Source: Methylobacterium sp. CB376 (GTDB taxonomy: Bacteria > Pseudomonadota > Alphaproteobacteria > Rhizobiales > Beijerinckiaceae). Taken from it: DNA of 64,000 nt. The first letter of the stretch is position 1. Every line of letters starts with the position of its first letter. Both the position numbers and the translations under genes were made by a program. The notes beneath the pieces were generated by a model, which saw only the letters and a list, made by a program, of their open reading frames with translations, ran no database searches and was not told the DNA's origin. Positions 1 through 9,107 of the stretch are shown here, one piece after another. The DNA lies in the NCBI RefSeq assembly GCF_029714205.1, contig NZ_CP121648.1:6921501-6985500 (forward strand). The letters are read 5' to 3'.

Positions 1-879
1 GGCAGCGACGCGGCGCTCACCGACACCTGGCCGCTGAAGCGCCAGATCGAGAAGAGCGTCACGCCCGCGCTCCTCGCCGAGGTCGCGGCCGAGCACCGCA
101 AGGGCCGCCGCCTCCTGGTGGCGACGACCGAGCTCGACAGCGGCCGCCCGGTCCTGTGGGACATGGGGGCCATCGCCGGGATCGGCGGGCCCGCCGGGCT
201 CAAGCTGTTCCGCGAGGTGATGCTCGCCTCGGCGGCGGTCCCCGGGCTCTTCCCGCCGGTGATGATCGACGCGGCCGGCCCGTCCGGCAAGAGGTTCCAG
301 GAGATGCACGCGGACGGCGGCACCACCGCCCCGTTCTTCCTGGCGCCGGGCCGCCAGATCCTCGGGGAGGAGCCGGGCGGCCTGCCCGCGCCCGCCGTCT
401 ACCTCGTCGTCAACAACAGCCTCGCGCCCGATTTCCAGGTCGCCTCGCGCACGATGCTGAGCGTCCTCGGCCGCTCGCTCTCGGCGGCGATCCGGGCCCA
501 GACCGCCGCGGCGGTCGCGCTCGCCCGCGGCTTCGCGGGCCGCACCGGCCTGACGCTGCACGTGGCGCTGATCGATTCCCGCTTCAGCCGCCGCTCGCCC
601 GCGCCCTTCGACCAGGGCTACATGCGGGCGCTCTTCGCCCATGGCGAGGCGCTCGGGCGCGACGGCACGGCCTTCGACTGGCGGCCGGACGCCGTCACCA
701 CGAGCGCGATCGAGGGCAAGGGCGGCGAGGCCGAGGCCAAGCGCGGCGAAGCCGAGGTCAAGGGCGGCGAAGCCGAGGTCAAGGGCGGCGAAGCCGAGGT
801 CAAGGGCGGCGAAGCCGAGGTCAAGGGCGGCGAGACCGCACGGAAGGGCACGGACCGGCGCGCCGAGGCGGCGCGCTGA
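1..879 (+). CDS. Patatin-like phospholipase, 5' end missing
   Basis: The reading frame is open from the first base, so the start and the N-terminal nucleophile (GxSxG) lie outside the window. The visible 292 residues include the patatin catalytic aspartate in HADGGTTAPFF (Asp near visible residue 105) and the preceding AVPGLFPPV segment, which matches the patatin pattern for bacterial acyl hydrolases. Such proteins hydrolyse acyl chains from phospholipids; the substrate here is unknown. The C-terminus ends in a lysine/glutamate-rich tail built from a 7-residue repeat (GGEAEVK) that is not part of the patatin fold. It converges on hisI with a gap of only 7 bases. Confidence 0.8.
   Translation, partial: GSDAALTDTWPLKRQIEKSVTPALLAEVAAEHRKGRRLLVATTELDSGRPVLWDMGAIAGIGGPAGLKLFREVMLASAAVPGLFPPVMIDAAGPSGKRFQEMHADGGTTAPFFLAPGRQILGEEPGGLPAPAVYLVVNNSLAPDFQVASRTMLSVLGRSLSAAIRAQTAAAVALARGFAGRTGLTLHVALIDSRFSRRSPAPFDQGYMRALFAHGEALGRDGTAFDWRPDAVTTSAIEGKGGEAEAKRGEAEVKGGEAEVKGGEAEVKGGEAEVKGGETARKGTDRRAEAAR
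721..825 (+). repeat. 21-bp in-frame minisatellite in the patatin gene tail
   Basis: Five tandem 21-bp units, the last three identical (763-783, 784-804, 805-825), encode the heptad GGEAEVK. The unit length keeps the frame, so copy number can change without breaking the gene. Confidence 0.95.
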
Positions 880-886
880 GGGCGCC

Positions 887-1294
887 TCACCCGGCCGGGA
901 CGAGGCGGGCCCCGGCCGGCCCGGCCTCGACCGCGCGGTAGAAGCAGGAGCGGCGGCCGGTGTGGCAGCAGCCGCCGTCGCCGCCGACCCTCACCCGCAG
1001 CAGCAGCGCGTCCTGGTCGCAATCGACCCGGATCTCCACCACGCTCTGGACCTGGCCGCTCGTCGCACCCTTGTGCCAGAGCTCGCCCCGCGAGCGCGAC
1101 CAGTACCACGCCTCCCCGGTCTCCAAGGTGCGGGCGAGGGAGTCCCGGTTCATGTGGGCGAGCATCAGCACCTCGCCGGTCTCGGCGTCGACGGCGAGCG
1201 CCGTGATCAGCCCGTCCGGCCCGAAGCGCGGCGTGAAGGCGGCGCCCTCCTCGACCTGGTGCCGGTCCCCGGGCGGCGCGAAGGCGAGGGCCAT
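887..1294 (-). CDS. hisI: Phosphoribosyl-AMP cyclohydrolase
   Basis: HisI opens the adenine ring of phosphoribosyl-AMP, the third step of histidine synthesis, in the cytoplasm. The 135-residue protein has the family's [14 protein letters not shown] segment, the DCDQDA magnesium motif and the zinc cysteines in GGCCHTG and RSCFYR. It is the monofunctional form, with no HisE domain. The ATG overlaps the folE stop by one base (TGATG), so the two are probably translationally coupled. Pairing of folE with hisI is common in alphaproteobacteria. Confidence 0.95.
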   Translation of the reverse strand: MALAFAPPGDRHQVEEGAAFTPRFGPDGLITALAVDAETGEVLMLAHMNRDSLARTLETGEAWYWSRSRGELWHKGATSGQVQSVVEIRVDCDQDALLLRVRVGGDGGCCHTGRRSCFYRAVEAGPAGARLVPAG

Positions 1295-1953
1295 CAGCGC
1301 TGGTCGCGCACGAGGGTGAGGAAGCGGACCTGCTCGTGCGGGTCCTGCTTGAACACGCCGGTGAACTGGGTGGTGAGCGTCGAGACGCCCGCCTTCTGCA
1401 CCCCGCGCATCGCCATGCAGAGGTGCTCGGCCTCGACCATCACGGCGACCCCGCGGGGATTGAGCACCGCGTCGATCGTGTCGGCGATCTGGGCCGTCAT
1501 CGTCTCCTGGGTCTGCAGCCGGCGCGCGAAGGCATCGACCACCCGGGCGAGCTTCGAGAGCCCGACCACGCCCCGGCGCGGGTAATAGGCGATGTGCGCC
1601 CGGCCGATGAACGGCACCATGTGGTGCTCGCAATGGGAGTGGAACGGGATGTCGCGCACCAGCACGATGTCGCCGTAGCCCTCGACCTCCTCGAAGACGC
1701 GGTCGAGGATGTGGGTCGGCTCCTGGCGGTAGCCGCCGAAGATCTGCTCGTAGGCGCGGGCGACGCGCTGGGGCGTCTCGCGCAGGCCCTCGCGCTCGGG
1801 ATCGTCGCCGGCCCAGCGGATCAGGGTGCGCACCGCCGCCTCGGCCTCCTGCCGGGTCGGCCGCTCGGTCACGCGCTCGGGGCGGCCCGTGTCGCTGCGC
1901 TTGTCGGCGGCGTCCGGCAGGCGGACCGACAAGGACTTCAGCACCGCATCCAT
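1294..1953 (-). CDS. folE: GTP cyclohydrolase I
   Basis: FolE converts GTP to dihydroneopterin triphosphate, the entry to folate and pterin synthesis. The 219-residue protein shows the zinc-binding [12 protein letters not shown] and [11 protein letters not shown] motifs and the core [17 protein letters not shown]. The ATG at 1953 is preceded by GGGAGG at a suitable distance. The protein has about 40 extra N-terminal residues before the conserved core, which is usual for this family. It is followed directly by hisI. Confidence 0.97.
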   Translation of the reverse strand: MDAVLKSLSVRLPDAADKRSDTGRPERVTERPTRQEAEAAVRTLIRWAGDDPEREGLRETPQRVARAYEQIFGGYRQEPTHILDRVFEEVEGYGDIVLVRDIPFHSHCEHHMVPFIGRAHIAYYPRRGVVGLSKLARVVDAFARRLQTQETMTAQIADTIDAVLNPRGVAVMVEAEHLCMAMRGVQKAGVSTLTTQFTGVFKQDPHEQVRFLTLVRDQR

Positions 1954-2217
1954 GGAGCCTCCCGCCCGCGGGATACGGGCCTCACCTGCGCCTCTTCCCC
2001 GCCGGCCCCCGCCCCGGGAGGCCCGCGCCGCCCGCATGGGCGCGCCCACGCGCCGCGCCTCGCGATCCGGGGTCGGGCCGCCTATATCGTGCGTCTGCGT
2101 CCGGCGCGCAATGCGCCGGCTGCACGGCAGACCACCATGGTCCGGTGCCGATCCGAAGTCCACGGTGGAGACCATCGTCCCCGGCGGGGGCTCCCTCGTC
2201 CAAAGTCCGAAGCGGCC

Positions 2218-2670
2218 ATGCTGAGCGACATCTACAACAGGCGCATCCTCGAACTCGCCGCCGACATCCCCCGGCTCGGCCGCCTGGCGGCCCCGCAGGC
2301 GAGCGCGAGCAAGCATTCCAAGCTCTGCGGCTCGACGGTGACGGTCGACCTCGTCACCGAGGGCGGGACCGTCACGGACTTCGCCCACGACGTGAAGGCC
2401 TGCGCCCTCGGCCAGGCCTCCTCCTCGCTGATGGCGCGGCACGTGGTCGGGGCGAGCGCCGCGGAGCTGCGCGACCTGCGCGACCAGGTGCGGCGCATGC
2501 TCAAGGAGGGGGGACCGGCCCCGGCCGGCAAATGGGCCGCCTTCGCGGTGCTGGAGCCGGTGCGCGACTACAAGGCGCGCCACGCCTCGACGCTCCTCAC
2601 CTTCGACGCGGTGGTGGAGGCGCTCGACCAGATCGCGGCCCGGCCGAGCCCCGCCGAGGCGGGGGCGTGA
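2218..2670 (+). CDS. Iron-sulfur cluster scaffold-like protein (IscU/NifU N-terminal family)
   Basis: The 150-residue protein has the NifU_N fold signature: HSKLCGSTV with the first cysteine and [13 protein letters not shown] with the second. IscU/SufU scaffolds use three cysteines to hold a nascent Fe-S cluster. The third is absent here: the position near KARHAS carries no cysteine. This variant may therefore be a cluster-related protein rather than a complete scaffold. The stop overlaps the GTG of yidD (GTGA), so the pair is probably co-translated. Confidence 0.8.
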   Translation: MLSDIYNRRILELAADIPRLGRLAAPQASASKHSKLCGSTVTVDLVTEGGTVTDFAHDVKACALGQASSSLMARHVVGASAAELRDLRDQVRRMLKEGGPAPAGKWAAFAVLEPVRDYKARHASTLLTFDAVVEALDQIAARPSPAEAGA

Positions 2671-2972
2671 GCCTGCCCCGCCGCGCCGCCCACGCGGCGA
2701 TCCGCGCCTACCAGCTCACGCTGTCGGGCCTCGTCGGGCGCCAGTGCCGGCACTGGCCCTCCTGCTCGGCCTACGCGGACGAGGCGATCCAGCGCCACGG
2801 GCTCTGGGCCGGCGGCTGGATGGGCCTCGCCCGGATCTGCCGCTGCGGGCCCTTCGGCACCCACGGCATCGACCTCGTCTGCGAGGCGCTGCCGGAGGGC
2901 GCGGCCTGGCACCGGCCCTGGGCCTACGGCCGCTGGCGCGGGGTCAACGCGCCGGCACCCCTCGGCGAGTGA
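2667..2972 (+). CDS. yidD: Membrane protein insertion efficiency factor YidD
   Basis: YidD is a small amphipathic protein that helps YidC insert inner-membrane proteins. The 101-residue product carries the family core [15 protein letters not shown], then [19 protein letters not shown] and the FGTHGID ending. The start is a GTG whose last two bases open the TGA of the upstream gene, so coupling decides the start. YidD often sits next to rnpA and yidC; here it is instead coupled to the scaffold-like gene. Confidence 0.93.
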   Translation: MSLPRRAAHAAIRAYQLTLSGLVGRQCRHWPSCSAYADEAIQRHGLWAGGWMGLARICRCGPFGTHGIDLVCEALPEGAAWHRPWAYGRWRGVNAPAPLGE

Positions 2973-3070
2973 TCCGTCTGGCCTTTTCCGGCCGCGCTGC
3001 TATGGAGGCGGCCCCGATCCGATCCGCTTACCTGCACGGTGCGCAGGAGTGAGCCGAAGGAGCCCGTCCC

Positions 3071-5083
3071 ATGCCGATCCTGACATTCCCCGACGGTGCC
3101 ACCCGCGCCTACGACGCCGCGGTCACCGGCCGCGCGGTGGTCGAGGGCATCGCCAAGTCCCTGGCCAAGCGCACGGTCGCGATGGCCCTCGACGGCCAGG
3201 TCCGCGACCTCGACGACGCGATCACGCGCGATGCCCGGATCGAGTTCCTCGACCGCACCGATCCGCGCGCGCTCGAACTGATCCGCCACGATTGCGCGCA
3301 CGTCCTCGCCGAGGCCGTGCAGTCGCTCTGGCCCGGCACCCAGGTCACGATCGGCCCGGTGATCGAGAACGGCTTCTACTACGACTTCTACCGCGAGACC
3401 CCGTTCTCGCCGGAGGACTTCCCGGCGATCGAGGCGCGGATGCGCGAGATCATCGCCCGCGACGCGGCCTTCACCAAGGAGGTCTGGGCCCGCGACGCCG
3501 TGCGCGCGCTGTTCGCCGAGAAGGGCGAGAGCTTCAAGGTCGAGCTCGTGGACGCCATCCCGGAGGGCGAGGATCTCAAGATCTACCGGCAGGGCGAGTG
3601 GTTCGACCTCTGCCGCGGCCCGCACATGACCTCGACCGGCAAGGTCGGCACGGCCTTCAAGCTGATGAAGGTCGCGGGCGCCTACTGGCGGGGCGACTCG
3701 ACGAAGCCGATGCTGAGCCGGATCTACGGCACGGCCTGGGCCTCGCAGGCCGACCTCGACGCCTACCTGCACCGGCTGGAGGAGGCCGAGCGGCGCGACC
3801 ACCGCCGCCTCGGCCGCGAGATGGACCTCTTCCACTTCCAGGAGGAGGGACCGGGCGTCGTGTTCTGGCACCCGAAGGGCTGGACGCTCTTCCAGGAGCT
3901 CATCGCCTACATGCGGCGCCGCCTGAAGGCCGATTACCGCGAGGTGAATGCCCCCCAGATCCTCGACAAGGCCCTGTGGGAGACCTCGGGCCACTGGGAC
4001 TGGTACCGGGAGAACATGTTCGTCACCAAGACCGAGGACGAGCGCGTCTTCGCGATCAAGCCGATGAACTGCCCCGGCCACGTGCAGATCTTCAAGCACG
4101 GCTTGAAGTCCTACCGCGACCTGCCGCTGCGCCTGGCCGAGTTCGGCGCCGTGTCGCGCTACGAGCCGTCCGGCGCGCTGCACGGGCTGATGCGGGTGCG
4201 CGCCTTCACGCAGGACGACGCCCACGTCTTCTGCACCGAGGCCCAGCTCGCCGCCGAGTGCCTGAAGATCAACGACCTGATCCTCTCGACCTACGCGGAT
4301 TTCGGCTTCGACGAGATCGTCGTGAAGCTCTCGACCCGGCCGGAGAAGCGGGTCGGCTCGGACGCGCTCTGGGACCACGCCGAGGCGGTGATGACCCGGG
4401 TCCTCAGCGAGATCGAGGAGCAGTCGGGGGGACGCATCCGGACCGCGATCAACCCGGGCGAGGGGGCCTTCTACGGGCCGAAATTCGAGTACGTGCTGCG
4501 CGACGCGATCGGCCGCGACTGGCAATGCGGCACCACGCAGGTGGACTTCAACCTGCCCGAGCGGTTCGGCGCCTTCTACGTCGACGCGGACGGCCAGAAG
4601 AAGACGCCCGTGATGGTGCACCGGGCGATCTGCGGCTCGATGGAGCGCTTCGCCGGGATATTGATCGAGCATTTCGCCGGCCACTTCCCGCTCTGGCTCG
4701 CGCCCCTGCAGGTGGTGGTGGCGACGATCACGAGCGACGCCGATCCCTACGCGAGCGACGTGCTGGCCGCCTGCGAGGCGGCGGGGCTGCGGGCCGAGAT
4801 CGACCTGCGCAACGAGAAGATCAACTACAAGGTCCGCGAGCACTCGCACGCCAAGGTGCCGGTGATGCTGGTGGTCGGGCGCCGCGAGGGCGAGGAGCGG
4901 ACGGTGTCGATCCGGCGGCTCGGCAGCCAGCAGACCCGCACGCTGCCCCTCGACCAAGCGCTCGCCGACCTCGTCGGCGAGGCCGCTACCCCGGATCGCC
5001 GCCGCCGCGACGCGGTCGCCGCGACGGTGCCGACGGAGGCCGCCACCCTCGACGCCCATCACGGGGTCGCGGCGGCGCCCTGA
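3071..5083 (+). CDS. thrS: Threonyl-tRNA synthetase
   Basis: ThrS charges tRNA-Thr and hydrolyses mischarged Ser-tRNA-Thr. The 670-residue protein has a TGS domain (about 1-60), the second editing domain ([25 protein letters not shown]), the class II catalytic core with [11 protein letters not shown] and [15 protein letters not shown], and an anticodon-binding C-terminus. AAGGAG lies about ten bases before the ATG. About 30 C-terminal residues after the last conserved segment are a low-complexity extension. No T-box leader is visible. Confidence 0.98.
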   Translation: MPILTFPDGATRAYDAAVTGRAVVEGIAKSLAKRTVAMALDGQVRDLDDAITRDARIEFLDRTDPRALELIRHDCAHVLAEAVQSLWPGTQVTIGPVIENGFYYDFYRETPFSPEDFPAIEARMREIIARDAAFTKEVWARDAVRALFAEKGESFKVELVDAIPEGEDLKIYRQGEWFDLCRGPHMTSTGKVGTAFKLMKVAGAYWRGDSTKPMLSRIYGTAWASQADLDAYLHRLEEAERRDHRRLGREMDLFHFQEEGPGVVFWHPKGWTLFQELIAYMRRRLKADYREVNAPQILDKALWETSGHWDWYRENMFVTKTEDERVFAIKPMNCPGHVQIFKHGLKSYRDLPLRLAEFGAVSRYEPSGALHGLMRVRAFTQDDAHVFCTEAQLAAECLKINDLILSTYADFGFDEIVVKLSTRPEKRVGSDALWDHAEAVMTRVLSEIEEQSGGRIRTAINPGEGAFYGPKFEYVLRDAIGRDWQCGTTQVDFNLPERFGAFYVDADGQKKTPVMVHRAICGSMERFAGILIEHFAGHFPLWLAPLQVVVATITSDADPYASDVLAACEAAGLRAEIDLRNEKINYKVREHSHAKVPVMLVVGRREGEERTVSIRRLGSQQTRTLPLDQALADLVGEAATPDRRRRDAVAATVPTEAATLDAHHGVAAAP

Positions 5084-5092
5084 CGGGGCGCC
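5074..5092. terminator. Hairpin between convergent thrS and PhnA-like gene
   Basis: A 7-bp perfect stem (GGCGCCC / GGGCGCC) with a 5-base loop spans the thrS stop codon. There is no T-tract, so it is only a possible terminator for both convergent genes. Confidence 0.4.
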
Positions 5093-5098
5093 CCGGCC

Positions 5099-5404
5099 TC
5101 AGCGCTTGCGCACGAATTCGGTGCGCAGCACGAGGCCCTTGATCGTGTCGTGGCGGCAGTCGATCTCCTCGGGGTCGTCGGTCAGCCGGATCGAGCGGAT
5201 CACCGTGCCCTGCTTGAGAACCTGGTTGGCGCCCTTGACCTTGAGGTCCTTGATCAGGGTGACGGAATCGCCGTCCGCCAGCAGGGTGCCGGAGGCGTCG
5301 CGCACCTCCACCCGCGCCGCGGCGGCCGCCGCGGCCGCGACCTCCGCGGCCGGGCGCCACTCGCCGGTCGCCTCGTCGTAGACGTAATCGTCGTCGCCCA
5401 TCAT
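5099..5404 (-). CDS. PhnA-domain protein (YjdM-like)
   Basis: The 101-residue protein contains the PhnA C-terminal domain: DGDSVTLIKDLKVKG, IDCRHDTIKG and LRTEFVRK. The name PhnA came from phosphonate-utilisation loci, but the role of stand-alone members is not settled. It lacks the N-terminal zinc ribbon of Escherichia coli YjdM and instead has an acidic start and a poly-alanine linker. Two adjacent ATGs (5404 and 5401) are possible, with GAGG upstream. Confidence 0.85.
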   Translation of the reverse strand: MMGDDDYVYDEATGEWRPAAEVAAAAAAAARVEVRDASGTLLADGDSVTLIKDLKVKGANQVLKQGTVIRSIRLTDDPEEIDCRHDTIKGLVLRTEFVRKR

Positions 5405-5478
5405 CCTGGCCCCACCTCGCGCGGACGGTCACGCCTTCTCGCTGCCGCCGGGGCAGATCGCAAGGGGCCGGAGAGCCG

Positions 5479-5925
5479 ATGTGGGACGGTGAGGCCTTCG
5501 TCGGCGCCAAGCTCGCCCTCCTGTGCGGGGCGGACCTCGTCGCCTACCGGCGCGACCGGAATCCGGGCATCCCCTTCCCGGGTCTCTGGGATCTGCCGGG
5601 CGGCGGGCGCGAGGGGGACGAATCGCCGGTCGCCTGCGTGCTGCGGGAGCTCGGCGAGGAGTTCGGGATCCGGCTCGCGCCCGGCCGGCTCGCCTGGGCG
5701 CGCCGCTACCCGCCCCTCGCCGAGGGCCGCGCGGCGAGCTGGTTCTTCGCCGCCGCGATCGGCCCCGAGGAGGTGGCGCGGATCCGGTTCGGGGATGAGG
5801 GCGAGGCCTGGACCATGATGCCGGCCGGGCTCTTCCTGCGCCGCGCCGACGCGGTGCCGTACCTTCAGGCCCGCCTCGCGGATGTCCTGGCCGAGACTCC
5901 GCCCGGTTCCGCGCTCGGCCGATGA
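5479..5925 (+). CDS. NUDIX hydrolase
   Basis: NUDIX proteins hydrolyse nucleoside diphosphates linked to another group. The 148-residue product has the complete Nudix box, GGGREGDESPVACVL followed by RELGEEFGI, including the magnesium-binding REx2EE residues. The substrate cannot be read from sequence; an ADP-sugar or oxidised-nucleotide house-cleaning role is typical. It is divergent from the PhnA-like gene across 74 bases that must contain both promoters. Confidence 0.9.
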   Translation: MWDGEAFVGAKLALLCGADLVAYRRDRNPGIPFPGLWDLPGGGREGDESPVACVLRELGEEFGIRLAPGRLAWARRYPPLAEGRAASWFFAAAIGPEEVARIRFGDEGEAWTMMPAGLFLRRADAVPYLQARLADVLAETPPGSALGR

Positions 5926-5989
5926 CCCGGGGGCGCCGGCTCGGCGCCGCGATGCCGGTCCCGGCAATCGCTGCGGCGGGCCGTACCGC

Positions 5990-6661
5990 TCAGAACCCGA
6001 ACGGGTCCGCGAAGGGCAGGGGGCGGCGGCGCACCGGGGTCTCCGGCAGGATCGGCCGCGCGATGTCGATCGCGACGAGCCCCTCGACCGCCAGCGCCAG
6101 CACGGCCGCCACCCCGTCCACGGCGTTCTGCACCACCCCGGCGCAATCGACCAGCCGGCCGGTCCCGCACTCGTCGAGGTAGTGCAGGATGCGCACCCGG
6201 TCGCCCGCCGACACGAAGCTGCGCCGGCAGGCCATCACCAGCCGCACCGTCGAGAGCCGCGGCTCGGCCCGCACGGTGGCGGCGCTCTCGATCACGAAGC
6301 GGCGCCCGTCCTCGGCCCAGACCGGTTCCCCCGCCACGTAGGCGGTGCGGAGCGGGTGGCGGGCGAGGTCCGCCTCCGCCACCACGTCGACGAGGAGCCC
6401 CGGCTCGTCCGTCCGGCTCACTTCGAAATCGGCCGCGTGCGCCACCGCCTCGTCCCCGAGCAGCAGCCGGGCCGGCGCGGGCCCGGCGCGCAGGGTCTCC
6501 ACGGCCGGGTCGAGGGCCGCGATCGCCAGGAAATCGGCGACGAGCGCCATGCGGGGGGCGGCCGGGGCCGGCGCCGCCCGGCGCCCGCCCGCCCGGGCCG
6601 CGCCGCGGCGGGCCCCCGGGCGTTCGAGGAGGGCGGGATCGTGCAGGAGCGGGGCGGTCAT
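5990..6661 (-). CDS. Uncharacterised protein, possibly a degenerate TnsA-like fold
   Basis: No firm family match. The protein has a middle segment (AADFEVSRTDEPGLLVDVV), then a basic strand segment, then a C-terminal helical part with a 'Dx-pi-proline-threonine' ending (DIARPILPETPVRRR). This order resembles TnsA-like endonuclease proteins, with a nuclease core followed by a winged-helix-like C-terminus, but the lysine expected after the 'vDV' strand is missing. If related, it would probably be catalytically dead. The start is uncertain: ATG 6661 has CGGGAG about 12 bases upstream, and another ATG lies at 6757 with no clear ribosome site. It is divergent from the gene at 7009. Confidence 0.6.
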   Translation of the reverse strand: MTAPLLHDPALLERPGARRGAARAGGRRAAPAPAAPRMALVADFLAIAALDPAVETLRAGPAPARLLLGDEAVAHAADFEVSRTDEPGLLVDVVAEADLARHPLRTAYVAGEPVWAEDGRRFVIESAATVRAEPRLSTVRLVMACRRSFVSAGDRVRILHYLDECGTGRLVDCAGVVQNAVDGVAAVLALAVEGLVAIDIARPILPETPVRRRPLPFADPFGF

Positions 6662-6906
6662 GGCGGTGAGGGACTCCCGGAGCGCCGGCAGGCGCAGCCC
6701 AGCAGGCCACGCTGCAAGATCTTCTTGGATGAGGTAACAAGAACGATACGCGAACATGGCCCGGATGGTCAACGACCCGGCAGTGACCGCACCGCAAGCT
6801 TGGCCATTATGATCTTGAGCTTCTGCCGGATCTGCGTCGTCTCTAGCCGGAGCTCGGGTCCGAAATGCGGCGGTCGGGCGCGGCTGTGCTTCGCAAAAAC
6901 GGTACA

Positions 6907-6930
6907 AATCACTCGCTCTTCGGAGTGATT
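6907..6930. promoter_or_regulatory. Palindrome in the divergent intergenic region
   Basis: A perfect 8-bp inverted repeat (AATCACTC / GAGTGATT) with an 8-base spacer lies in an A/T-richer patch about 80 bases before the gene at 7009. It could be an operator or a hairpin; no known regulator site is recognised. Confidence 0.35.
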
Positions 6931-7008
6931 CGTGCTAGACCAGCGGACGTGGTGGCGGGTGTCCCGCGCGGGCCCCGGCGCCGCCTTCGAGCAGGTGAGA
7001 TCGATCGC

Positions 7009-7806
7009 ATGAGTGCAACGACCGACAAGCAGATCGCGGAGATCCTCGCGACCTACGGGGAGCCTCTGGCCGGCAACGTCTGGCGGGTGCAGGGAACCGC
7101 CGTGATCTATCACAAGGCCCTGGAGCGGATCGCCGCCCAGGCCCGCATCCGCTTCGACGCGCCCGTGATCGTGCGCGCGGAGCGCGACGAGGCGGTGATC
7201 CTGGTCACCGGGCACATGCCGGGCCCGAACGGCGAGCGCAGCGAGTGGTCGATCGGCGAGGCGCTCATCGGCGTGAACTACAAGATCGGCGGCAAGCAGC
7301 CGGCCTACGTCTACGCCATGGCGGAGAAGCGGGCGAAGGACCGCGTGATCCTGAAGCTCGTGGGGCTCCACGGCCTGCTCTACTCGGAGGATGAGGCGGA
7401 CGAGTTCAGGGCCTCCCGGCCCGACCTCCAGGGCGGCGCCTCCGCGCCGCATGGCGCCTCCGCGCCGCACGGCGCCTCCGCGCCGCAGGCCGGCGCATCG
7501 GCCGCGCGGGCCAAGCCGGCGCGGATCCAGGCGCCCGACGAGGAGGACGCGGAGGATCTCGCGGACGTCACCCGCGAGGGCGAGGCCCTGCCGGACGCCT
7601 CCCAGGCGGCGGAGGCCGACCTGAAGGCCGAGATCGACAAGGCCAAGAGCATCAACGCCGTCACCGACCTGATGCTCGACCCCGCGACCCAGGCGCGGCT
7701 CGCCGCCATGGCGCCGGGGCTGCGCGACGAGGTGCGCGAGCACGCCAAGCAGCGCCTCGTGGCCCTCGGCTGGCCGGCGAAGAGCCGCAAGGCCGCCGCG
7801 GCCTGA
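7009..7806 (+). CDS. Uncharacterised protein resembling phage-type single-strand annealing proteins
   Basis: The 265-residue protein starts at an ATG preceded by AGGTGA. Residues 1-130 form a compact domain containing WRVQGTAVIYHKALERIAA and the segment KQPAYVYAMAEKRAKDRVI then LKLVGLHGLLYSEDEADEF. This 'AEKRAKDRVxLKLxGLHG.YSE.EAD' pattern is of a kind found in phage-borne recombination or ssDNA-annealing proteins. That link is an inference from memory of sequence style, not a confirmed homology. An acidic linker with GASAPH repeats joins it to a helical C-terminus (INAVTDLMLDPATQARLAAM). No phage gene is nearby. Confidence 0.6.
   Translation: MSATTDKQIAEILATYGEPLAGNVWRVQGTAVIYHKALERIAAQARIRFDAPVIVRAERDEAVILVTGHMPGPNGERSEWSIGEALIGVNYKIGGKQPAYVYAMAEKRAKDRVILKLVGLHGLLYSEDEADEFRASRPDLQGGASAPHGASAPHGASAPQAGASAARAKPARIQAPDEEDAEDLADVTREGEALPDASQAAEADLKAEIDKAKSINAVTDLMLDPATQARLAAMAPGLRDEVREHAKQRLVALGWPAKSRKAAAA
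7435..7488 (+). repeat. 18-bp in-frame minisatellite
   Basis: Three near-identical 18-bp units encode GASAPH/Q in the linker of the gene at 7009. Only the last base of each unit differs. Confidence 0.95.
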
Positions 7807-8184
7807 GTCGCGCGGGAGCCCGCGGCCCGAGCCGCGACGGGCGGGCGGTCCGGCCTCCGGGCCGCCCGCCCGTGTGCGGAGGCGCACGCGCTGCGCTCTT
7901 TTGCTGAATCGTGAACGGAATCCGGCCGCGCACCGCCTTGCGGGCGCGCGCCGATGCCGCAACATGGGGGTGGGAGACATCGACATCCGCGAGGAGCGGG
8001 ACGGCGAGGGGCCGACGCGGCACCGGGCGGGGCGTTCCGCCGAGGCCGGACGCGGGGGCTCGTGGCCGGCGCGCCCTTGATTCGGTTCATCAAGAGCAAG
8101 ATGATGCGCTGGTGGTCAAGCTTCCGTGAGCCCGCCGGGAGAACCGTTCAGGGCGATGCAACCAGTGGACTGGATTCCCGTTCC
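7807..8184. other. Intergenic region, 378 bp
   Basis: It holds the hairpin at 7837-7873 and then about 300 bases with no convincing gene. Short open frames here lack ribosome sites and look like background. The promoter of the response regulator should be in the A/T-richer stretch near 8080-8150, but no clear -35/-10 pair was found. Confidence 0.6.
7837..7873 (+). terminator. GC-rich terminator-like hairpin
   Basis: A 12-bp perfect stem (ACGGGCGGGCGG / CCGCCCGCCCGT) with a 13-base loop follows the 7009 gene by 30 bases. No T-tract follows. Confidence 0.5.
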
Positions 8185-8616
8185 ATGGCTATGAGCGAGT
8201 CCGGTGCCGCCAAGACGCAACCCGTGATCCTGGTCGTCGAGGACGAGCCGGAGGAGCGCTTCCTCGCGGCCACGCTTCTCGAGGAGACCGGCTTCCGCGT
8301 CATCGAGGCCGACACCGCCGAGAAGGCCCTCGCCATCCTGCGCGAGCGGGGCGGGGAGGTGAACGTCGTCTTCTCCGACGTGCGCACCCCGGGGCCGATC
8401 GGCGGGTTCGAACTCGCGCGGATCATCGGCGTGACCTGGCCGCGCGTCCACGTGCTGCTGACCTCGGGCGATGCCGGCGACCAGCCGAGCGACCTGCGGA
8501 TGTCGGCCACCTTCATTCCGAAACCCTGGCGGGCCCTCGACATCCTCACCCTCGTCGAGCAGGCCGCCGGCTACCACGGCGGGCGCTCGGCCGTGGGCGA
8601 CGCCAGCGCCGGCTGA
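8185..8616 (+). CDS. Single-domain response regulator
   Basis: The 143-residue protein is a lone receiver domain: acidic pocket VVEDEPEER (Glu19/Asp20), phosphoacceptor Asp65 in VFSDVRTPG, LLTSGD with the switch threonine, and FIPKPW with the conserved lysine. There is no output domain, so it would act by protein-protein contact or as a phosphate sink. The next gene is a NepR-like anti-sigma factor, which suggests a link to the general stress response; this is inferred from context. Start could be ATG 8185 or ATG 8191. Confidence 0.92.
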   Translation: MAMSESGAAKTQPVILVVEDEPEERFLAATLLEETGFRVIEADTAEKALAILRERGGEVNVVFSDVRTPGPIGGFELARIIGVTWPRVHVLLTSGDAGDQPSDLRMSATFIPKPWRALDILTLVEQAAGYHGGRSAVGDASAG

Positions 8617-8897
8617 GCGCCGCTGCGCCTGTTCCGGGCGCGCGGTGACGTCGCGGAAGCGGCCGGTCACCGCCGCGCGGGCGCGAATGCGGTCCCAGTC
8701 GTTCCGGGCGCGCCCGCCCGTGACGGCCGTGCAAGGTTGACGACCGAGAATCGCATCATCGCACCCTCGATCCGGAGGATCTGCGCAACCCGGCCCGGGG
8801 AGCCGCGTTGTTACTCGGGATTTGTTGACGCCTGCCGCCTCACGGTCCCGCGCGGCTGTTGCAAACCGGAGGCAGGGCACCCGCCCGAAGACGATCC

Positions 8898-9107
8898 ATG
8901 AAGGTCATCCCGAGCAACCACGCGGCGAGCTTCGGCCAGACGCATGCGACGGCCTCGTCGCTGGCGGACGCCCTGCTGCTCGCCAAACTCGGGCACGATC
9001 TGCGCTCGCTCTACACCGACACGGTCAACCAGCCCGTGCCGGAGACCCTCACCCAGCTGATCGCGCAGCTCGACGCGCTCGACCGGGAGCGGCGCGAGGA
9101 GCGCTGA
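8898..9107 (+). CDS. NepR-like anti-sigma factor
   Basis: The 69-residue protein ends in the helix pair typical of NepR: LGHDLRSLYTDTVNQPVPE, then TLTQLIAQLD. NepR binds the ECF sigma factor EcfG and is displaced by phosphorylated PhyR, the core switch of the alphaproteobacterial general stress response. No phyR or ecfG is adjacent, so this is probably an additional paralogue. The match rests on the hLRxhY..V...VP pattern, and the family is too short for certainty. A 17-bp hairpin overlaps its stop codon. Confidence 0.75.
   Translation: MKVIPSNHAASFGQTHATASSLADALLLAKLGHDLRSLYTDTVNQPVPETLTQLIAQLDALDRERREER

Noticed and set aside
865..888. Hairpin between the patatin-like gene and hisI as a terminator
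   Set aside because: Only six base pairs with a long loop and no T-tract; too weak to call.
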